Source: Mesorhizobium sp. M1C.F.Ca.ET.210.01.1.1
Lineage (GTDB): Bacteria > Pseudomonadota > Alphaproteobacteria > Rhizobiales > Rhizobiaceae
Assembly: GCF_004791585.1 (NCBI RefSeq)
Contig: NZ_SRUU01000001.1
Location: 186,001-250,000 of the forward strand
DNA length: 64,000 bases
Direction: 5' to 3'
Shown here: positions 8,544 to 16,596 of the stretch, piece by piece
Layout of the letters: each line of letters starts with the position of its first letter
How positions within the stretch are numbered: position 1 is the first letter of the stretch
Translations under genes and position numbers: made by a program
Notes under the pieces: generated by a model
Told to the model about the DNA's origin: nothing
The model's input: only the letters and a program-made list of their open reading frames with translations
The model's database searches: none

Positions 8544-10402
8544 TGGGCGCGCTCGGCTCGAAACGCGGTTTCGAAAGTGACCCGGCGGTTGCCTTCGCGC
8601 GGCACGTCGGAAATCGGCACCGACGACCAGCGCGAAACGACAAACAAGCGTGACGGCTCGATTCCGAGCGAGGTCAATCCTTGCACCACCTTGTCGGCCC
8701 TCTTGCGGCCAACCACCCGGTTGGTGGCTTCGGTCCCGGTGTCATCCGCGTGGCCAACGACACGGATCCTTAGATCGTTGCCCGAGAGAAGCCCGGCCAG
8801 GTCGCGGATCTGTTGGTCCGCTTCCTTGCCGTCGGCAAAAGCGTCCACCTCGCCAAAGAAGATTGCCGTCGAGGCCATGAAACGGCTGAGCTGCTCCGCG
8901 GGGCTGTCGGCTATCGATTGCAGGGCGTCGTATTGCTGGCTTCTTGACCTTGCCTCCGCGGCGATCGCGGCGCGGATCTCGTCGATGCGTGCCTGCATGC
9001 CGGCAAGGGATTGCAGCTCTTGCGCACTCGGCCCGCGCGTCTCATCGATGCGCGCCTGCAGGCCGGCGAGAGATTGTTGCTGCCCGGCGATCGCCCTGCC
9101 AGTCTCGCCGGCGGACTTCTGCAAGCCGGCAATGGACTGCCGCAAGTCGGCGATTGCCTCGCGCGTTCCGTCAATGCTTGCCTGGATGCCGGCCAGGGAT
9201 TGCCGCATGGCGTCGACCTCGGCGCGCAGCGCCGCCGACTGTTCCATTCCGGGCACGACACCGATCCGGTCGACCACCCTGTATGGGGCGGCCGCCTTGG
9301 CCAGGGCGTCGACCAGCGGGGCCACCTCCAATTGGCCGGGCTCTACGCCGGAGACCGCCACACTGCGATTGCCGTGGTCGAAGTCGAGCCGCAGCGGGAA
9401 GGATTTGAGCAGCGGCTCTTTGCCGACAAGTTCCTGCAGCGCATCGTTTGTCCGCTGCTCCAGCATCGTGCGGGTCAGGTAGATGCTTGCCAGCCAAGCC
9501 AGCCCGGCGGCGGCGAGAGCTGCGAGCACGAACAGGACGACCCTGCCGCCCCGGCGCGGCTTCTTTTCAACGGCGGGATCGGCTTCGATGGCCGTGGCCA
9601 GCGACGCCAGCATGGCAGCGTCGCAGCCGCCATCCATGCTCTCGACCGTGTCGAAGAAAAGCGCATTGATCCTGGCGTCGTCCGCGGGGCGCAAGGGGCC
9701 GATGCACTCTGCCGCCAGGATGAACCGGGGCGAGGCGCGGAGCACGATCTCGCGTCCGCCGAAATCGAGCGTCTGCAGATTGCCTTCCCCCGCGAGCGCC
9801 TGGACCGAAAATTCCAGGATCGCCGCAACCATGGCGCTGAGCAGATCAGCCCGCTCGTCGGAAATGCCTTCGCGCTTCCAGTCGGCGACGAGGCGCCCGT
9901 TGCCGCGCTCGATCATCAGCAGCCGGTTGACGCGCGGCGGACTGGCGTTCGCCAGGACGAATTCGCTGATCGGGCGGCCCGTCGCCAGCGACTTGATGCG
10001 CCCGATCCACAGCTCCATGGATGTGAGCGCGTTGAGGCGCTGCTCCAGCCGCGCGACAAGTTCCTTGAAGGCGTTCGCCACCGCCGCGCTGACCAGCCGC
10101 CCGGTGATCGGGTAGAGCGCATCGACCATGAGATCCCGCGAATTCTTGATCTCGCTCCTGATGGCGGAAACCACCGACGGGGCGATGACGTTCGCCAGTT
10201 CGCGCGGCCGGCTGACCTCGGCACGTTCCAGCGCGGCGACCAGTATGTCGGCCGTCGCCGCTTCGAGGCGGTCGGGGTTGCCTATATATTGCTGGAGGAG
10301 AGCGACGTCGGTTCCCAGCGCTTCGAGACGCGCCGCCTCCGTTTGAAAGAGCAAGGTCTTGAGCTGCTCGATCTCACGGTTCTGACCGACGGCGGATGTC
10401 AT
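8540..10402 (-). CDS. Inner-membrane protein with cytoplasmic N-domain, coiled coil and OmpA-like C-domain
   Basis: A 620-residue protein. Residues 1-285 are soluble and lack a signal peptide, and I do not recognise this domain. One transmembrane helix follows at about 288-310 (VVLFVLAALAAAGLAWLAS). Next is a BON-like segment (about 330-380) and a coiled coil with repeated units such as QSLAGIQASIDGTREAIADL and QSLAGLQARIDETRG (about 390-480). The end is an OmpA/MotB-type peptidoglycan-binding domain with VVGHADDTGTEATNRVVGRK and RADKVVQGLTSLG (about 515-615). The predicted topology is N-in, OmpA domain in the periplasm. It starts one base after the upstream coiled-coil gene and overlaps the GTPase start, so the cytoplasmic N-domain is the natural candidate GTPase partner (inference). 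Confidence 0.88.
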   Translation of the reverse strand: MTSAVGQNREIEQLKTLLFQTEAARLEALGTDVALLQQYIGNPDRLEAATADILVAALERAEVSRPRELANVIAPSVVSAIRSEIKNSRDLMVDALYPITGRLVSAAVANAFKELVARLEQRLNALTSMELWIGRIKSLATGRPISEFVLANASPPRVNRLLMIERGNGRLVADWKREGISDERADLLSAMVAAILEFSVQALAGEGNLQTLDFGGREIVLRASPRFILAAECIGPLRPADDARINALFFDTVESMDGGCDAAMLASLATAIEADPAVEKKPRRGGRVVLFVLAALAAAGLAWLASIYLTRTMLEQRTNDALQELVGKEPLLKSFPLRLDFDHGNRSVAVSGVEPGQLEVAPLVDALAKAAAPYRVVDRIGVVPGMEQSAALRAEVDAMRQSLAGIQASIDGTREAIADLRQSIAGLQKSAGETGRAIAGQQQSLAGLQARIDETRGPSAQELQSLAGMQARIDEIRAAIAAEARSRSQQYDALQSIADSPAEQLSRFMASTAIFFGEVDAFADGKEADQQIRDLAGLLSGNDLRIRVVGHADDTGTEATNRVVGRKRADKVVQGLTSLGIEPSRLFVVSRWSSVPISDVPREGNRRVTFETAFRAERAQ

Positions 10403-10403
10403 G

Positions 10404-10760
10404 CTATCTTCCCGCGGCGGATCCCAGCCTGGTTATGGATGCGCCAAGCTCCGAAATCGCGGCGCCGATATCCCGGTGCGAAGCGAGCCGTTTCTGCTCG
10501 GTATCCCGCTCGAGCTCCTGCAGCCGGGTTTGCAGGGCTGCGATCTCCTTGGCGAAATCCGCCTGCAGCTGCTCGAGAGAGGCCTGCATCTCCTCGCGCA
10601 AACCGGCCAGGTTGTTCTCCATCGATCGCTGCGCGCCTCCGAACAGGAGGTTGCGGACCTGATCGATGGTCGCCTCGGAATGGACTGTCGCTTCCGATCC
10701 GTTGGCGGAAGCAGCTCCGTCCGCAACTTTTCCAGCTTGCTCGGCGCTCTTCATGGTCAT
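10404..10760 (-). CDS. Coiled-coil protein, first gene of the GTPase/OmpA operon
   Basis: A 118-residue protein with a low-complexity Ala/Ser/Glu N-terminus (1-30) and a helical segment (about 33-115) of coiled-coil character (REEMQASLEQLQADFAKEI, QTRLQELERDTEQ). No signal peptide or membrane helix is seen. The stop is one base before the start of the OmpA-domain gene (TAGCATG). Function is unknown; a scaffold or adaptor for the membrane protein and GTPase is an inference from position. Confidence 0.75.
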   Translation of the reverse strand: MTMKSAEQAGKVADGAASANGSEATVHSEATIDQVRNLLFGGAQRSMENNLAGLREEMQASLEQLQADFAKEIAALQTRLQELERDTEQKRLASHRDIGAAISELGASITRLGSAAGR

Positions 10761-11162
10761 TCCCCGGTTATCCTACGCTTACTGACACTGTCGGATCGTT
10801 ATACCAAATCCTATTTCATGCGACAGACAATTGACTTGGTGCCGACCGCAGGCTGCCGCCACAGATCGAATGTGACATTTGCACCAAACCTATCCATCGT
10901 CACGTACCGCAATGACGAGCCTCATGCCAGTCGCATCTTCGCTCCAGACGGATCAGCCGGCCTGGCTGCCCCGCACGGCTCGAAGGCACTTGCGGGAAAC
11001 TGTGCCTTTTCAAGTAAGAGCGATCCGGTCGCCAGCGAATATGACTTTCGTCATCGCCGGTCCTGACCTTCGTCAGATGTCGCGACCTCTCGAAACGTCC
11101 TAGATCGGCGCTGGCTGGCCGTTGCGCGGACGGCAAGCGTGATTTTCGACGGGAGGTTCTCG
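10761..11162. other. 402-bp divergent intergenic region between GTPase operon and yidB-like gene
   Basis: No coding capacity that I can support. It holds the tandem operator-like sites at 11041-11076, an outward-facing palindrome CGTCA-N10-TGACG at 10898-10917, and AT-richer sequence near 10800-10890 suitable for promoters. Both flanking transcription units must start here. Confidence 0.6.
11041..11076. promoter_or_regulatory. Tandem operator-like sites, copy 1 (TGAC-YTTC-GTCA twice)
   Basis: ATGACTTTCGTCAT (11041-11054) and CTGACCTTCGTCAG (11063-11076) are each near-palindromes with a 4-nt centre, with centres 22 bp apart. The same arrangement occurs at 14030-14065. They precede the yidB-like gene by about 90 bp. 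The likely binder is the NarL-type regulator encoded at 12226-12891 (inference). Confidence 0.6.
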
Positions 11163-11513
11163 ATGGGATTCTTGGACAACCTGCAAAGCGCTTTGCAGGA
11201 GGGGCAGCAAGGCGGCGGCTCGAACCTCCTGGCCGATGCGCTGGCCAGCGTCGGCGGATACCAGGGCGTGCTCGCAATGCTGCAGAAATCGGGCCTCGGC
11301 GACCGCGTCGAATCCTGGCTGAGCGCCAAGTTCGCGAACCTTCCAATCGCGCCCGACGAAATCAAGGCGGCGCTTGGCGATCCGCAACTTCAGCAGCTGG
11401 CCAGGCAGTTCGGGATTCCGTTGGACCAGGTGGCCGGCGTGCTGGCGCAGCATCTTCCGGCCGCCGTCGACCAGGCCAGTCCCGACGGCGTGCTTGCGCC
11501 TCGCCGCAGCTGA
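11163..11513 (+). CDS. YidB/DUF937 family protein
   Basis: A 116-residue protein beginning MGFLDNLQSALQEGQQGGGS, with Gly/Gln-rich and helical segments. It contains the YidB-like C-terminal block IKAALGDPQLQQLARQFGIP followed by QVAGVLAQHLPAAVDQASPDG. The family is bacterial, small, cytoplasmic and of unknown biochemical role. The ATG at 11163 has GGGAGGTTCTCG upstream; a start eight codons earlier lacks a ribosome binding site. Expression is probably driven from the intergenic region that carries the TGAC-YTTC-GTCA sites. Confidence 0.85.
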   Translation: MGFLDNLQSALQEGQQGGGSNLLADALASVGGYQGVLAMLQKSGLGDRVESWLSAKFANLPIAPDEIKAALGDPQLQQLARQFGIPLDQVAGVLAQHLPAAVDQASPDGVLAPRRS

Positions 11514-11605
11514 CGCCCGGGGGAGCGAGACAATCGATGAAAAGGCAACCGGCGGCGTGAAGCGACGGCAACGTCGCTGTCAGCCGCGGCGAGAAAGGCA
11601 AGAGC

Positions 11606-11947
11606 GTGAGCAAGCAAGACGAACTGATCAGCAAATATGCGGCGGACCTGAGAGTGAAGTGCGGCCTTACGGCGGATATGGATCTTCTGACAAGGGTCAC
11701 AAAGGGCTGCGGCCCGGCGATCTACGACAAGGATGCATCCACCGTCTCGGCCTCGGACAAGGAGGAGATGGAACTGGTCAAGACAAATTTTCTCGTCAAG
11801 AGGCTGGGGCTGGCGGCCGATGCCGCTCTGGACGCGGGGATCGCCAAGGTCATCGACCAGTACGGCCGGACCAATCGCAACAAACATCGCGCGGTCTTCT
11901 ACTATCTGCTGGTCAAGCATTTCAGGCGCGAGAGCGCGTTCGCCTGA
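11606..11947 (+). CDS. DUF2853 family protein
   Basis: A 113-residue basic, helical protein (MSKQDELISKYAADLRVKCG, then VIDQYGRTNRNKHRAVFYYLL) matching the DUF2853 pattern. It has no membrane segment and no known function. The start codon is GTG at 11606, supported by GAGAAAGGCAAGA upstream. It follows the YidB-family gene on the same strand after 92 bp and is closed by the terminator at 12096, so the two may form one stress-type transcription unit. Confidence 0.85.
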   Translation: MSKQDELISKYAADLRVKCGLTADMDLLTRVTKGCGPAIYDKDASTVSASDKEEMELVKTNFLVKRLGLAADAALDAGIAKVIDQYGRTNRNKHRAVFYYLLVKHFRRESAFA

Positions 11948-12095
11948 TCGAGCCTGCGTCGTTTGCCGATCCGCAGGTCTTCCAGGCTCGCGAGAAAGCA
12001 GCCTTGCAAGAGCCGAGGTCTTGTGGGGACGCACCCTCAGTTTCCGTCTTCCCTCGACCTGCCGCGAAGAGCCGGAAACTCAGGCAATCAGACTG

Positions 12096-12135
12096 CCCGC
12101 GGCCACTTGACCTCCAGGCCGCGGGCGTTCTTTTG
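12096..12135 (+). terminator. Rho-independent terminator after the DUF2853 gene
   Basis: Perfect 10-bp stem GCCCGCGGCC (12096-12105) and GGCCGCGGGC (12118-12127) with a 12-nt loop, followed by GTTCTTTT. Confidence 0.8.
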
Positions 12136-12225
12136 GGCATGTGATCGTTGCCAGGGTGTCCGATCATCGCATCGCACGAACACCGGACCAGCCCGCGATG
12201 ACGCGCAATGCCCGGCCATCCCGGT

Positions 12226-12891
12226 TCAAGTAATTGTCTTTATGGCCAGTTCGGTCCGGTTCCTGGCCCCGCACTTCTCCAGGATCGTGCTCACATAGTT
12301 CTTGATCGTGCCCTCGGCCAAATGCAGCTGCTCGCCGATTTCGCCGTTGCTCTTGCCTTCGATGATCAGTTTGAGAATTTCGTTCTCGCGCGCGGTCAGA
12401 TCGTCCCGAACCGATGCGCTGACAGGTGCGTGCCGCGGACGCAATCGCCGGAACTCTTCGAGAATTCGCGCCGCGACGCCCGGTGAGAGCGCGGATTGAC
12501 CCTTCGCCACAGCGCGGATCGTCGCTGCGATCTCTTCGATCCTGGCGTCCTTCAGCAGATACGCCCTGGCGCCCGCGCTGACGGCCTCGAAGATCAGGTC
12601 GTTGGTCTCGAAAGTGGTCAAGACGACGATGCTGATGGCCGGAAACTCACGCAGGATCCGCTGGGTTGCCGTGACGCCGTCGACACGCGGCATTTGCAGA
12701 TCCATCAAAATGACGTCAGGCCGGTAGCGGCGCGCGAACTCGATCGCCTGCTCGCCGTCGGCGGCGGCGCCGACAATTTCGAAGTCATCGTTCTGCTGGG
12801 CAAGAAGCGTGGCAAGGCCTTCCCGGATCAAGGTCTGATCCTCGGCGATCAGCAGGCGTATCCTTTCGGCCTGGCGGTGCGGATCGGTCAT
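12226..12891 (-). CDS. NarL/FixJ-type response regulator
   Basis: DNA-binding output protein of a two-component system. Of its 221 residues, about 12-125 form a receiver domain (IRLLIAEDQTLIREG acidic pair, VILMDLQMPRVDG phospho-acceptor Asp, VVLTTFET, LLKDAR lysine). About 155-218 form a LuxR-type helix-turn-helix (LTARENEILKLIIEGKSNGE, LHLAEGTIKNYVSTILEK). The start at 12891 overlaps the kinase stop by ATGA, showing coupling with the cognate kinase. It is the best candidate to bind the TGAC-YTTC-GTCA pairs at 11041 and 14030. Confidence 0.93.
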   Translation of the reverse strand: MTDPHRQAERIRLLIAEDQTLIREGLATLLAQQNDDFEIVGAAADGEQAIEFARRYRPDVILMDLQMPRVDGVTATQRILREFPAISIVVLTTFETNDLIFEAVSAGARAYLLKDARIEEIAATIRAVAKGQSALSPGVAARILEEFRRLRPRHAPVSASVRDDLTARENEILKLIIEGKSNGEIGEQLHLAEGTIKNYVSTILEKCGARNRTELAIKTIT

Positions 12892-13964
12892 CGTTTCGAC
12901 GCCTCTATTGCTCCATGACCGGACTTCATGGCCGGCGCGGTCAGGGGTAGCGAAATCCGAACCAGCGTGCCCGCCCCCGGCGAGCTTTCCACCGTGCATC
13001 CTCCTCCCGCCAGCTCGGCAAATTCAGCCATGCCGATCAGGCCGAAATGGCCCGGCCTGGAAGTGGTCCTGTCAAAACCGCGCCCGTCGTCACGGATAGC
13101 GACGAGAAGGCTCCTGCCGGCTTCGGTCCCCTCCAAGTTTGCATCGAACCGGACCTGTCGCGCCTTCGCGTGCGCCTCGACGTTGCGCAACGCCTCGCCG
13201 ACGATGCGCTGAACCGTCGTGGCGTGGTCCTGCAAGGCAATGCGGGCTTCATCGTCAATATGCACGGAGACCTCGGCGCCGGTCTGCTGGGCAAAGTCTG
13301 AAAGCATCCCCTCGACATCTGAGCCCAGCTCGTCGGGCATCCTCAGCCGGGCGATGGCATCGCGGGCCCGCGTCAGGCCGTTGACCGCCGCTTCCTCGGC
13401 GATGGCGAGCCCGTCCGAAACGCGGGCCGGGTCGGTCGCCAGAAAATGCCGCGTCAGCCGGATCTGCGTCAGCAGCGCGATGATCGAATGCACGAGCGTG
13501 TCGTGGAGGTCGCGCGCCAGGCGAAGCCGCGTTCGGACAAGCGAAGCAAAGCGCACTTCGGAGTTGGCCGCTTCGAGCTGCTGTTCCATCAGGCGTCGGG
13601 CCCGCCGCTCGCTTTCGAACATGATCTCGGCCTGGCGCGCCGTGAAATCGGGCATCGCGATCACGACGTAGTGCGATTGATCGCTGTTCCACAGGACGAC
13701 CGCCGTGACCGGGCGATCGAGCCCCGGCAGCTCCGCCCGCACGCCCGACAGGGCGATCAGGTCGCGGCGTCCGTCGGACAATGCGGCCATTTCGGCCTCC
13801 ATCCCGACCAGGAGCGTGCACAGGCAGCAGTCCTCTCCGACGGCCGGAAGCCATTCGACCAAATGGCCCACCTTCTGCTGGACCGTCCTGTCGGCGCGCA
13901 AGACCGCAAGCCCTATGACATCCGCCCGCGCGGCCGGCAGCAATTCTGAGCCGAGATCGATCAT
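12888..13964 (-). CDS. Sensor histidine kinase, HisKA_3 (NarX/DesK-like) family
   Basis: A 358-residue cytoplasmic kinase without membrane helices. The N-terminal 110 residues form an unrecognised sensory domain with a cysteine cluster DCCLC at 45-49, which could bind metal or sense redox (inference). A linker helix leads to the H-box RLARDLHDTLVHS with His154, then the HATPase domain with NVEAHAKARQVRF and RDDGRGFD. HisKA_3 kinases pair with NarL-type regulators, and that partner is encoded immediately downstream with an ATGA overlap. The upstream region carries the paired operator-like sites at 14030-14065, consistent with autoregulation. Confidence 0.92.
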   Translation of the reverse strand: MIDLGSELLPAARADVIGLAVLRADRTVQQKVGHLVEWLPAVGEDCCLCTLLVGMEAEMAALSDGRRDLIALSGVRAELPGLDRPVTAVVLWNSDQSHYVVIAMPDFTARQAEIMFESERRARRLMEQQLEAANSEVRFASLVRTRLRLARDLHDTLVHSIIALLTQIRLTRHFLATDPARVSDGLAIAEEAAVNGLTRARDAIARLRMPDELGSDVEGMLSDFAQQTGAEVSVHIDDEARIALQDHATTVQRIVGEALRNVEAHAKARQVRFDANLEGTEAGRSLLVAIRDDGRGFDRTTSRPGHFGLIGMAEFAELAGGGCTVESSPGAGTLVRISLPLTAPAMKSGHGAIEASKR

Positions 13965-14029
13965 TCGTTTCCAGCCACGGGACGCGGTCCTTGCACTTTG
14001 ACGTAAGCCCGAACCGGCCGCAAACGAAT

Positions 14030-14065
14030 ATGACTTTCGTCATCATCGCCAGTGACTTTCGCCAG
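14030..14065. promoter_or_regulatory. Tandem operator-like sites, copy 2
   Basis: ATGACTTTCGTCAT (14030-14043), identical to the first site of copy 1, and GTGACTTTCGCCAG (14052-14065). The centres are again 22 bp apart. The pair lies about 65 bp upstream of the kinase start (minus strand) and 175 bp upstream of the XRE gene (plus strand). Confidence 0.6.
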
Positions 14066-14239
14066 CTGTCTTTCCCCAACCAGCGGAACTAGATCGGAAA
14101 CATCAATATCGGCAACCTGTCGGTGCGCGGCCCTCCGCCGCAACGAGTCTGGTCGCGGAGGGTCGCCGCGGTTTGAGCAACCGTGGAAACGGTTTCGGCG
14201 GCTGCCGGTCAGCTTTCGGATATCAGCGGTTCGACAGGC

Positions 14240-14665
14240 ATGAAACTCAACGTGCAATTCATCAAGCATCCACGCTCCCGGGAGCGCATGGTCGTGTTGC
14301 CGGAGTCCCAGTTCCGCATGCTCAGGCGGACGGCGATGGCAAACCTGGCCGACGACGCCGACGTGGCCCGCAACGGGGCCCTGCCCAGGCGCGTCCTGGA
14401 CAAGATCGCCGATGGCGAGAACCCGGTTCGCGCCGTCAGGATCCTGCGCGGCCTGAGCGGAAGGCAGCTCGCGGCCGAGGCAGGGATAACGCCCAGCATG
14501 CTGTCGCAGATCGAGCGTGGCGCAAAGACCGCCTCCACCCAGACCCTCGAGGCCATCGCAGGCATTCTGGATGTGCCTCTGGATGTCGTTTCGCCGGATC
14601 CGTCTGCCGGAGCCCGCGATATACTGCCTGATACCAGCAGGTCGGTCGCCTGGATCTTGACCTGA
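14240..14665 (+). CDS. XRE-family helix-turn-helix transcriptional regulator
   Basis: A 141-residue DNA-binding protein. Residues about 65-125 form a Cro/C1-type HTH (PVRAVRILRGLSGRQLAAEA, ITPSMLSQIERGAKTAS, LEAIAGILDVPLDVV). The N-terminal 60 residues (VQFIKHPRSRERMVVLPESQ) resemble the N-terminal part of antitoxin-like XRE proteins, but no toxin gene is adjacent, so it is not called an antitoxin. The ATG at 14240 is preferred to one 19 codons upstream because the family-like sequence starts here. It is divergent from the two-component operon and shares its regulatory region. Confidence 0.85.
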   Translation: MKLNVQFIKHPRSRERMVVLPESQFRMLRRTAMANLADDADVARNGALPRRVLDKIADGENPVRAVRILRGLSGRQLAAEAGITPSMLSQIERGAKTASTQTLEAIAGILDVPLDVVSPDPSAGARDILPDTSRSVAWILT

Positions 14666-14892
14666 GAGATCGAGGCGCACGTGGAGCGCTTGAAGCGTCA
14701 GCGCTTCTGGCGCAACGCCTCGGATTGAATTAGCATCCGTTCAAAAGCTTCGGCCGCAATCCTGCATGGCGTGGGAATGCGGAGCGCGGGGAGCGAGGCC
14801 GGGCGGCGGTCACATGCCGGGCGCTGATCCAGGCGCGACTGGGCATCCGAAACCCGTCCGCCGGTAAGCCGCGGCATGGCCGGGAGGACCAG

Positions 14893-15474
14893 ATGCAGAA
14901 ACTACAATCGCAAGGCGTCCATCACATCACACTGGTCGGTGCCGATCGCCGGACCTCCATCGATTTCTGGGAAGGCGTGCTCGGCATGCCCTTCATCTTC
15001 GAGCAGCCCAATCTCGACAAGGCGAGCGAAAGCCACCTTTATTTCGACCCAGGCGACGGGCGGCTGATCACGGTCTTCACCGACGAGAGCCGCAGCCCGG
15101 TCAAGCGGCGCACGCCGACCGACACGGGCTGCGTCCACCACATCGCGTTTGCGGTGTCGCGGGTGACTTTCCTGCAGGCGGTCGCCCGGCTCGACGAGCG
15201 CGGCATCAAGCACAGCGGCGTCAAGGATCGCGGCTTCATGGATTCGATCTATTTCGAGGATCCGCTCGGCCTGCTGATCGAGCTCGCCTCCTACCGCTTC
15301 GAGCCGCCGGCCTCCTTCAGTCATGCCGATGTGCTGATGGAGGCGCACAAGATCCGCGTCGCGCGGGGCGACTACGCGATAGCCGAAGTGCACCTCGCCG
15401 ACGCCATCCAGGCGCTGGTCGAACGGTCGCGCGAGACATTGTCCGAGGACCGGGCGGCGAAAAATCCATACTGA
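14893..15474 (+). CDS. VOC family protein (two half-modules, dioxygenase-like)
   Basis: A 193-residue protein with two VOC half-modules. The first begins GVHHITLVGADRRTSIDFWE with a candidate metal-binding His. The second has CVHHIAFAVSRVTFLQAVAR and ends IYFEDPLGLLIELASY, with a candidate Glu ligand. A C-terminal helical tail of about 50 residues follows (VHLADAIQALVERSRE). The fold fits extradiol dioxygenases and glyoxalase-like enzymes; substrate is unknown. AGGACCAG precedes the ATG. The GST-like gene follows 23 bp downstream on the same strand. Confidence 0.85.
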   Translation: MQKLQSQGVHHITLVGADRRTSIDFWEGVLGMPFIFEQPNLDKASESHLYFDPGDGRLITVFTDESRSPVKRRTPTDTGCVHHIAFAVSRVTFLQAVARLDERGIKHSGVKDRGFMDSIYFEDPLGLLIELASYRFEPPASFSHADVLMEAHKIRVARGDYAIAEVHLADAIQALVERSRETLSEDRAAKNPY

Positions 15475-15497
15475 ACAAGCCATAAGGGGAGGAACAG

Positions 15498-16367
15498 ATG
15501 GCAAAGACCGCGAAGAAACCCGCAACCAAGGCCGCGCCGAAAGCCGCGGCAAAGGCATCGGCAAGGCCGGCCGCGAAGGCGACGGCGAAAGCCGCGCCTA
15601 AAGTGGCGGCAAAAGCCGCGCCTAAAGCGACGGCAAAGACCGCGCCTAAAGCAAAGGCCAAGCCGGCAAGGAAGCCCAGCATTAAGCTCAGCATGCTGAG
15701 GCCCAGCGTCAACAACATGACGGTCCGAGTGTTCGCGCGCGCGGCCGGGCTCGAACCGGCCGAAACCGACGCCTGGGGTCACACGCGCTCGCCGGAATTC
15801 CTGGCTCGCAACCCGGCGCATCTGACGCCGATGATCGAGGACAAGGGACTTCCCAGAGGCGTGCTCTGGGAAAGCTGCGCCATCATGCAGTATCTCGCCA
15901 ACAAGCACGGGCTGGATAAATTCTATCCGAAGGCGCCGGCCAAGCGGGCAATGGTCGACAGCGCCATGTTCTACCTGATCGGCACGCTCTATCCCTATGT
16001 GGCCAGAGCCACCTATCCGGCGCTCGGCTTTCCGCAATATCCCGGCGAGGTCGGCCACAGCGATGCCCACCCCGACAAGAAATCGGAGGCGCAGAAGGCG
16101 GCTGCCGCGGCGATCGCCGAACCGCTCGAGGTGTTTCACAGCTTCTTCAGGGACGGCAAGCCGTTCATCGGCGGCAACAACCCGTCCATCGCCGACATCC
16201 GCCTGGCGGCGACGCTCGAGTTCCTGGCCGTCATCGACTACGCGCTGCCCAAATGGGCGCAGGACTACATGGCGGCGATCGAGAAGAAGCTCGGCAAAGC
16301 CTATGCGGAGCCCGCCCGCGACGTGCGCGGCTACATCGCCCATGTGAAGGCCCAGGCCGCGGCTTAG
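15498..16367 (+). CDS. Glutathione S-transferase family protein with histone-H1-like N-terminal tail
   Basis: A 289-residue protein of two parts. Residues 1-62 are almost only Lys, Ala, Pro and Thr in KAAPKAAAKA-type repeats, like the C-terminal tail of histone H1 or AlgP. From about 66 there is a GST: an N-terminal thioredoxin-like half with NPAHLTPMIEDKG and WESCAIMQYLANKHG (the cis-Pro and ESxAI region), then an all-helical C-half with PFIGGNNPSIADIRLAATLE. The start has GGGGAGGAACAG upstream, and the tail is in frame with the GST with no stop. The tail may give DNA or polyanion binding (inference). Confidence 0.88.
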   Translation: MAKTAKKPATKAAPKAAAKASARPAAKATAKAAPKVAAKAAPKATAKTAPKAKAKPARKPSIKLSMLRPSVNNMTVRVFARAAGLEPAETDAWGHTRSPEFLARNPAHLTPMIEDKGLPRGVLWESCAIMQYLANKHGLDKFYPKAPAKRAMVDSAMFYLIGTLYPYVARATYPALGFPQYPGEVGHSDAHPDKKSEAQKAAAAAIAEPLEVFHSFFRDGKPFIGGNNPSIADIRLAATLEFLAVIDYALPKWAQDYMAAIEKKLGKAYAEPARDVRGYIAHVKAQAAA

Positions 16368-16596
16368 GCAAGCCGTGGGGTTAAGGGTCCGTTAACCAAA
16401 GCCTTGTCTAGTGGTCCGGTCCTCGCCGTGACCACGGATGTACTGGCGCGATGCCGAGGCGAAGGAAAGGTCGGCTCGATGCCGGCCTTTTGCTTTCGTG
16501 GCGACGGTTGCGCCGACATCGCGGCAACATGGCTTGGCCTTTATCGGTGCGGTTGAAATCTATTGTCATCTCCCGCGTTGATCGTACCATGCCGTC

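Noticed and set aside
9011..10834. 607-codon plus-strand frame opposite the OmpA-domain gene
   Set aside because: Antisense shadow of a gene whose domains and coupling are clear; no ribosome binding site or recognisable domain.
14240..14665. Toxin-antitoxin module
   Set aside because: The XRE protein resembles antitoxins at its N-terminus, but no short toxin-like gene lies on either side.
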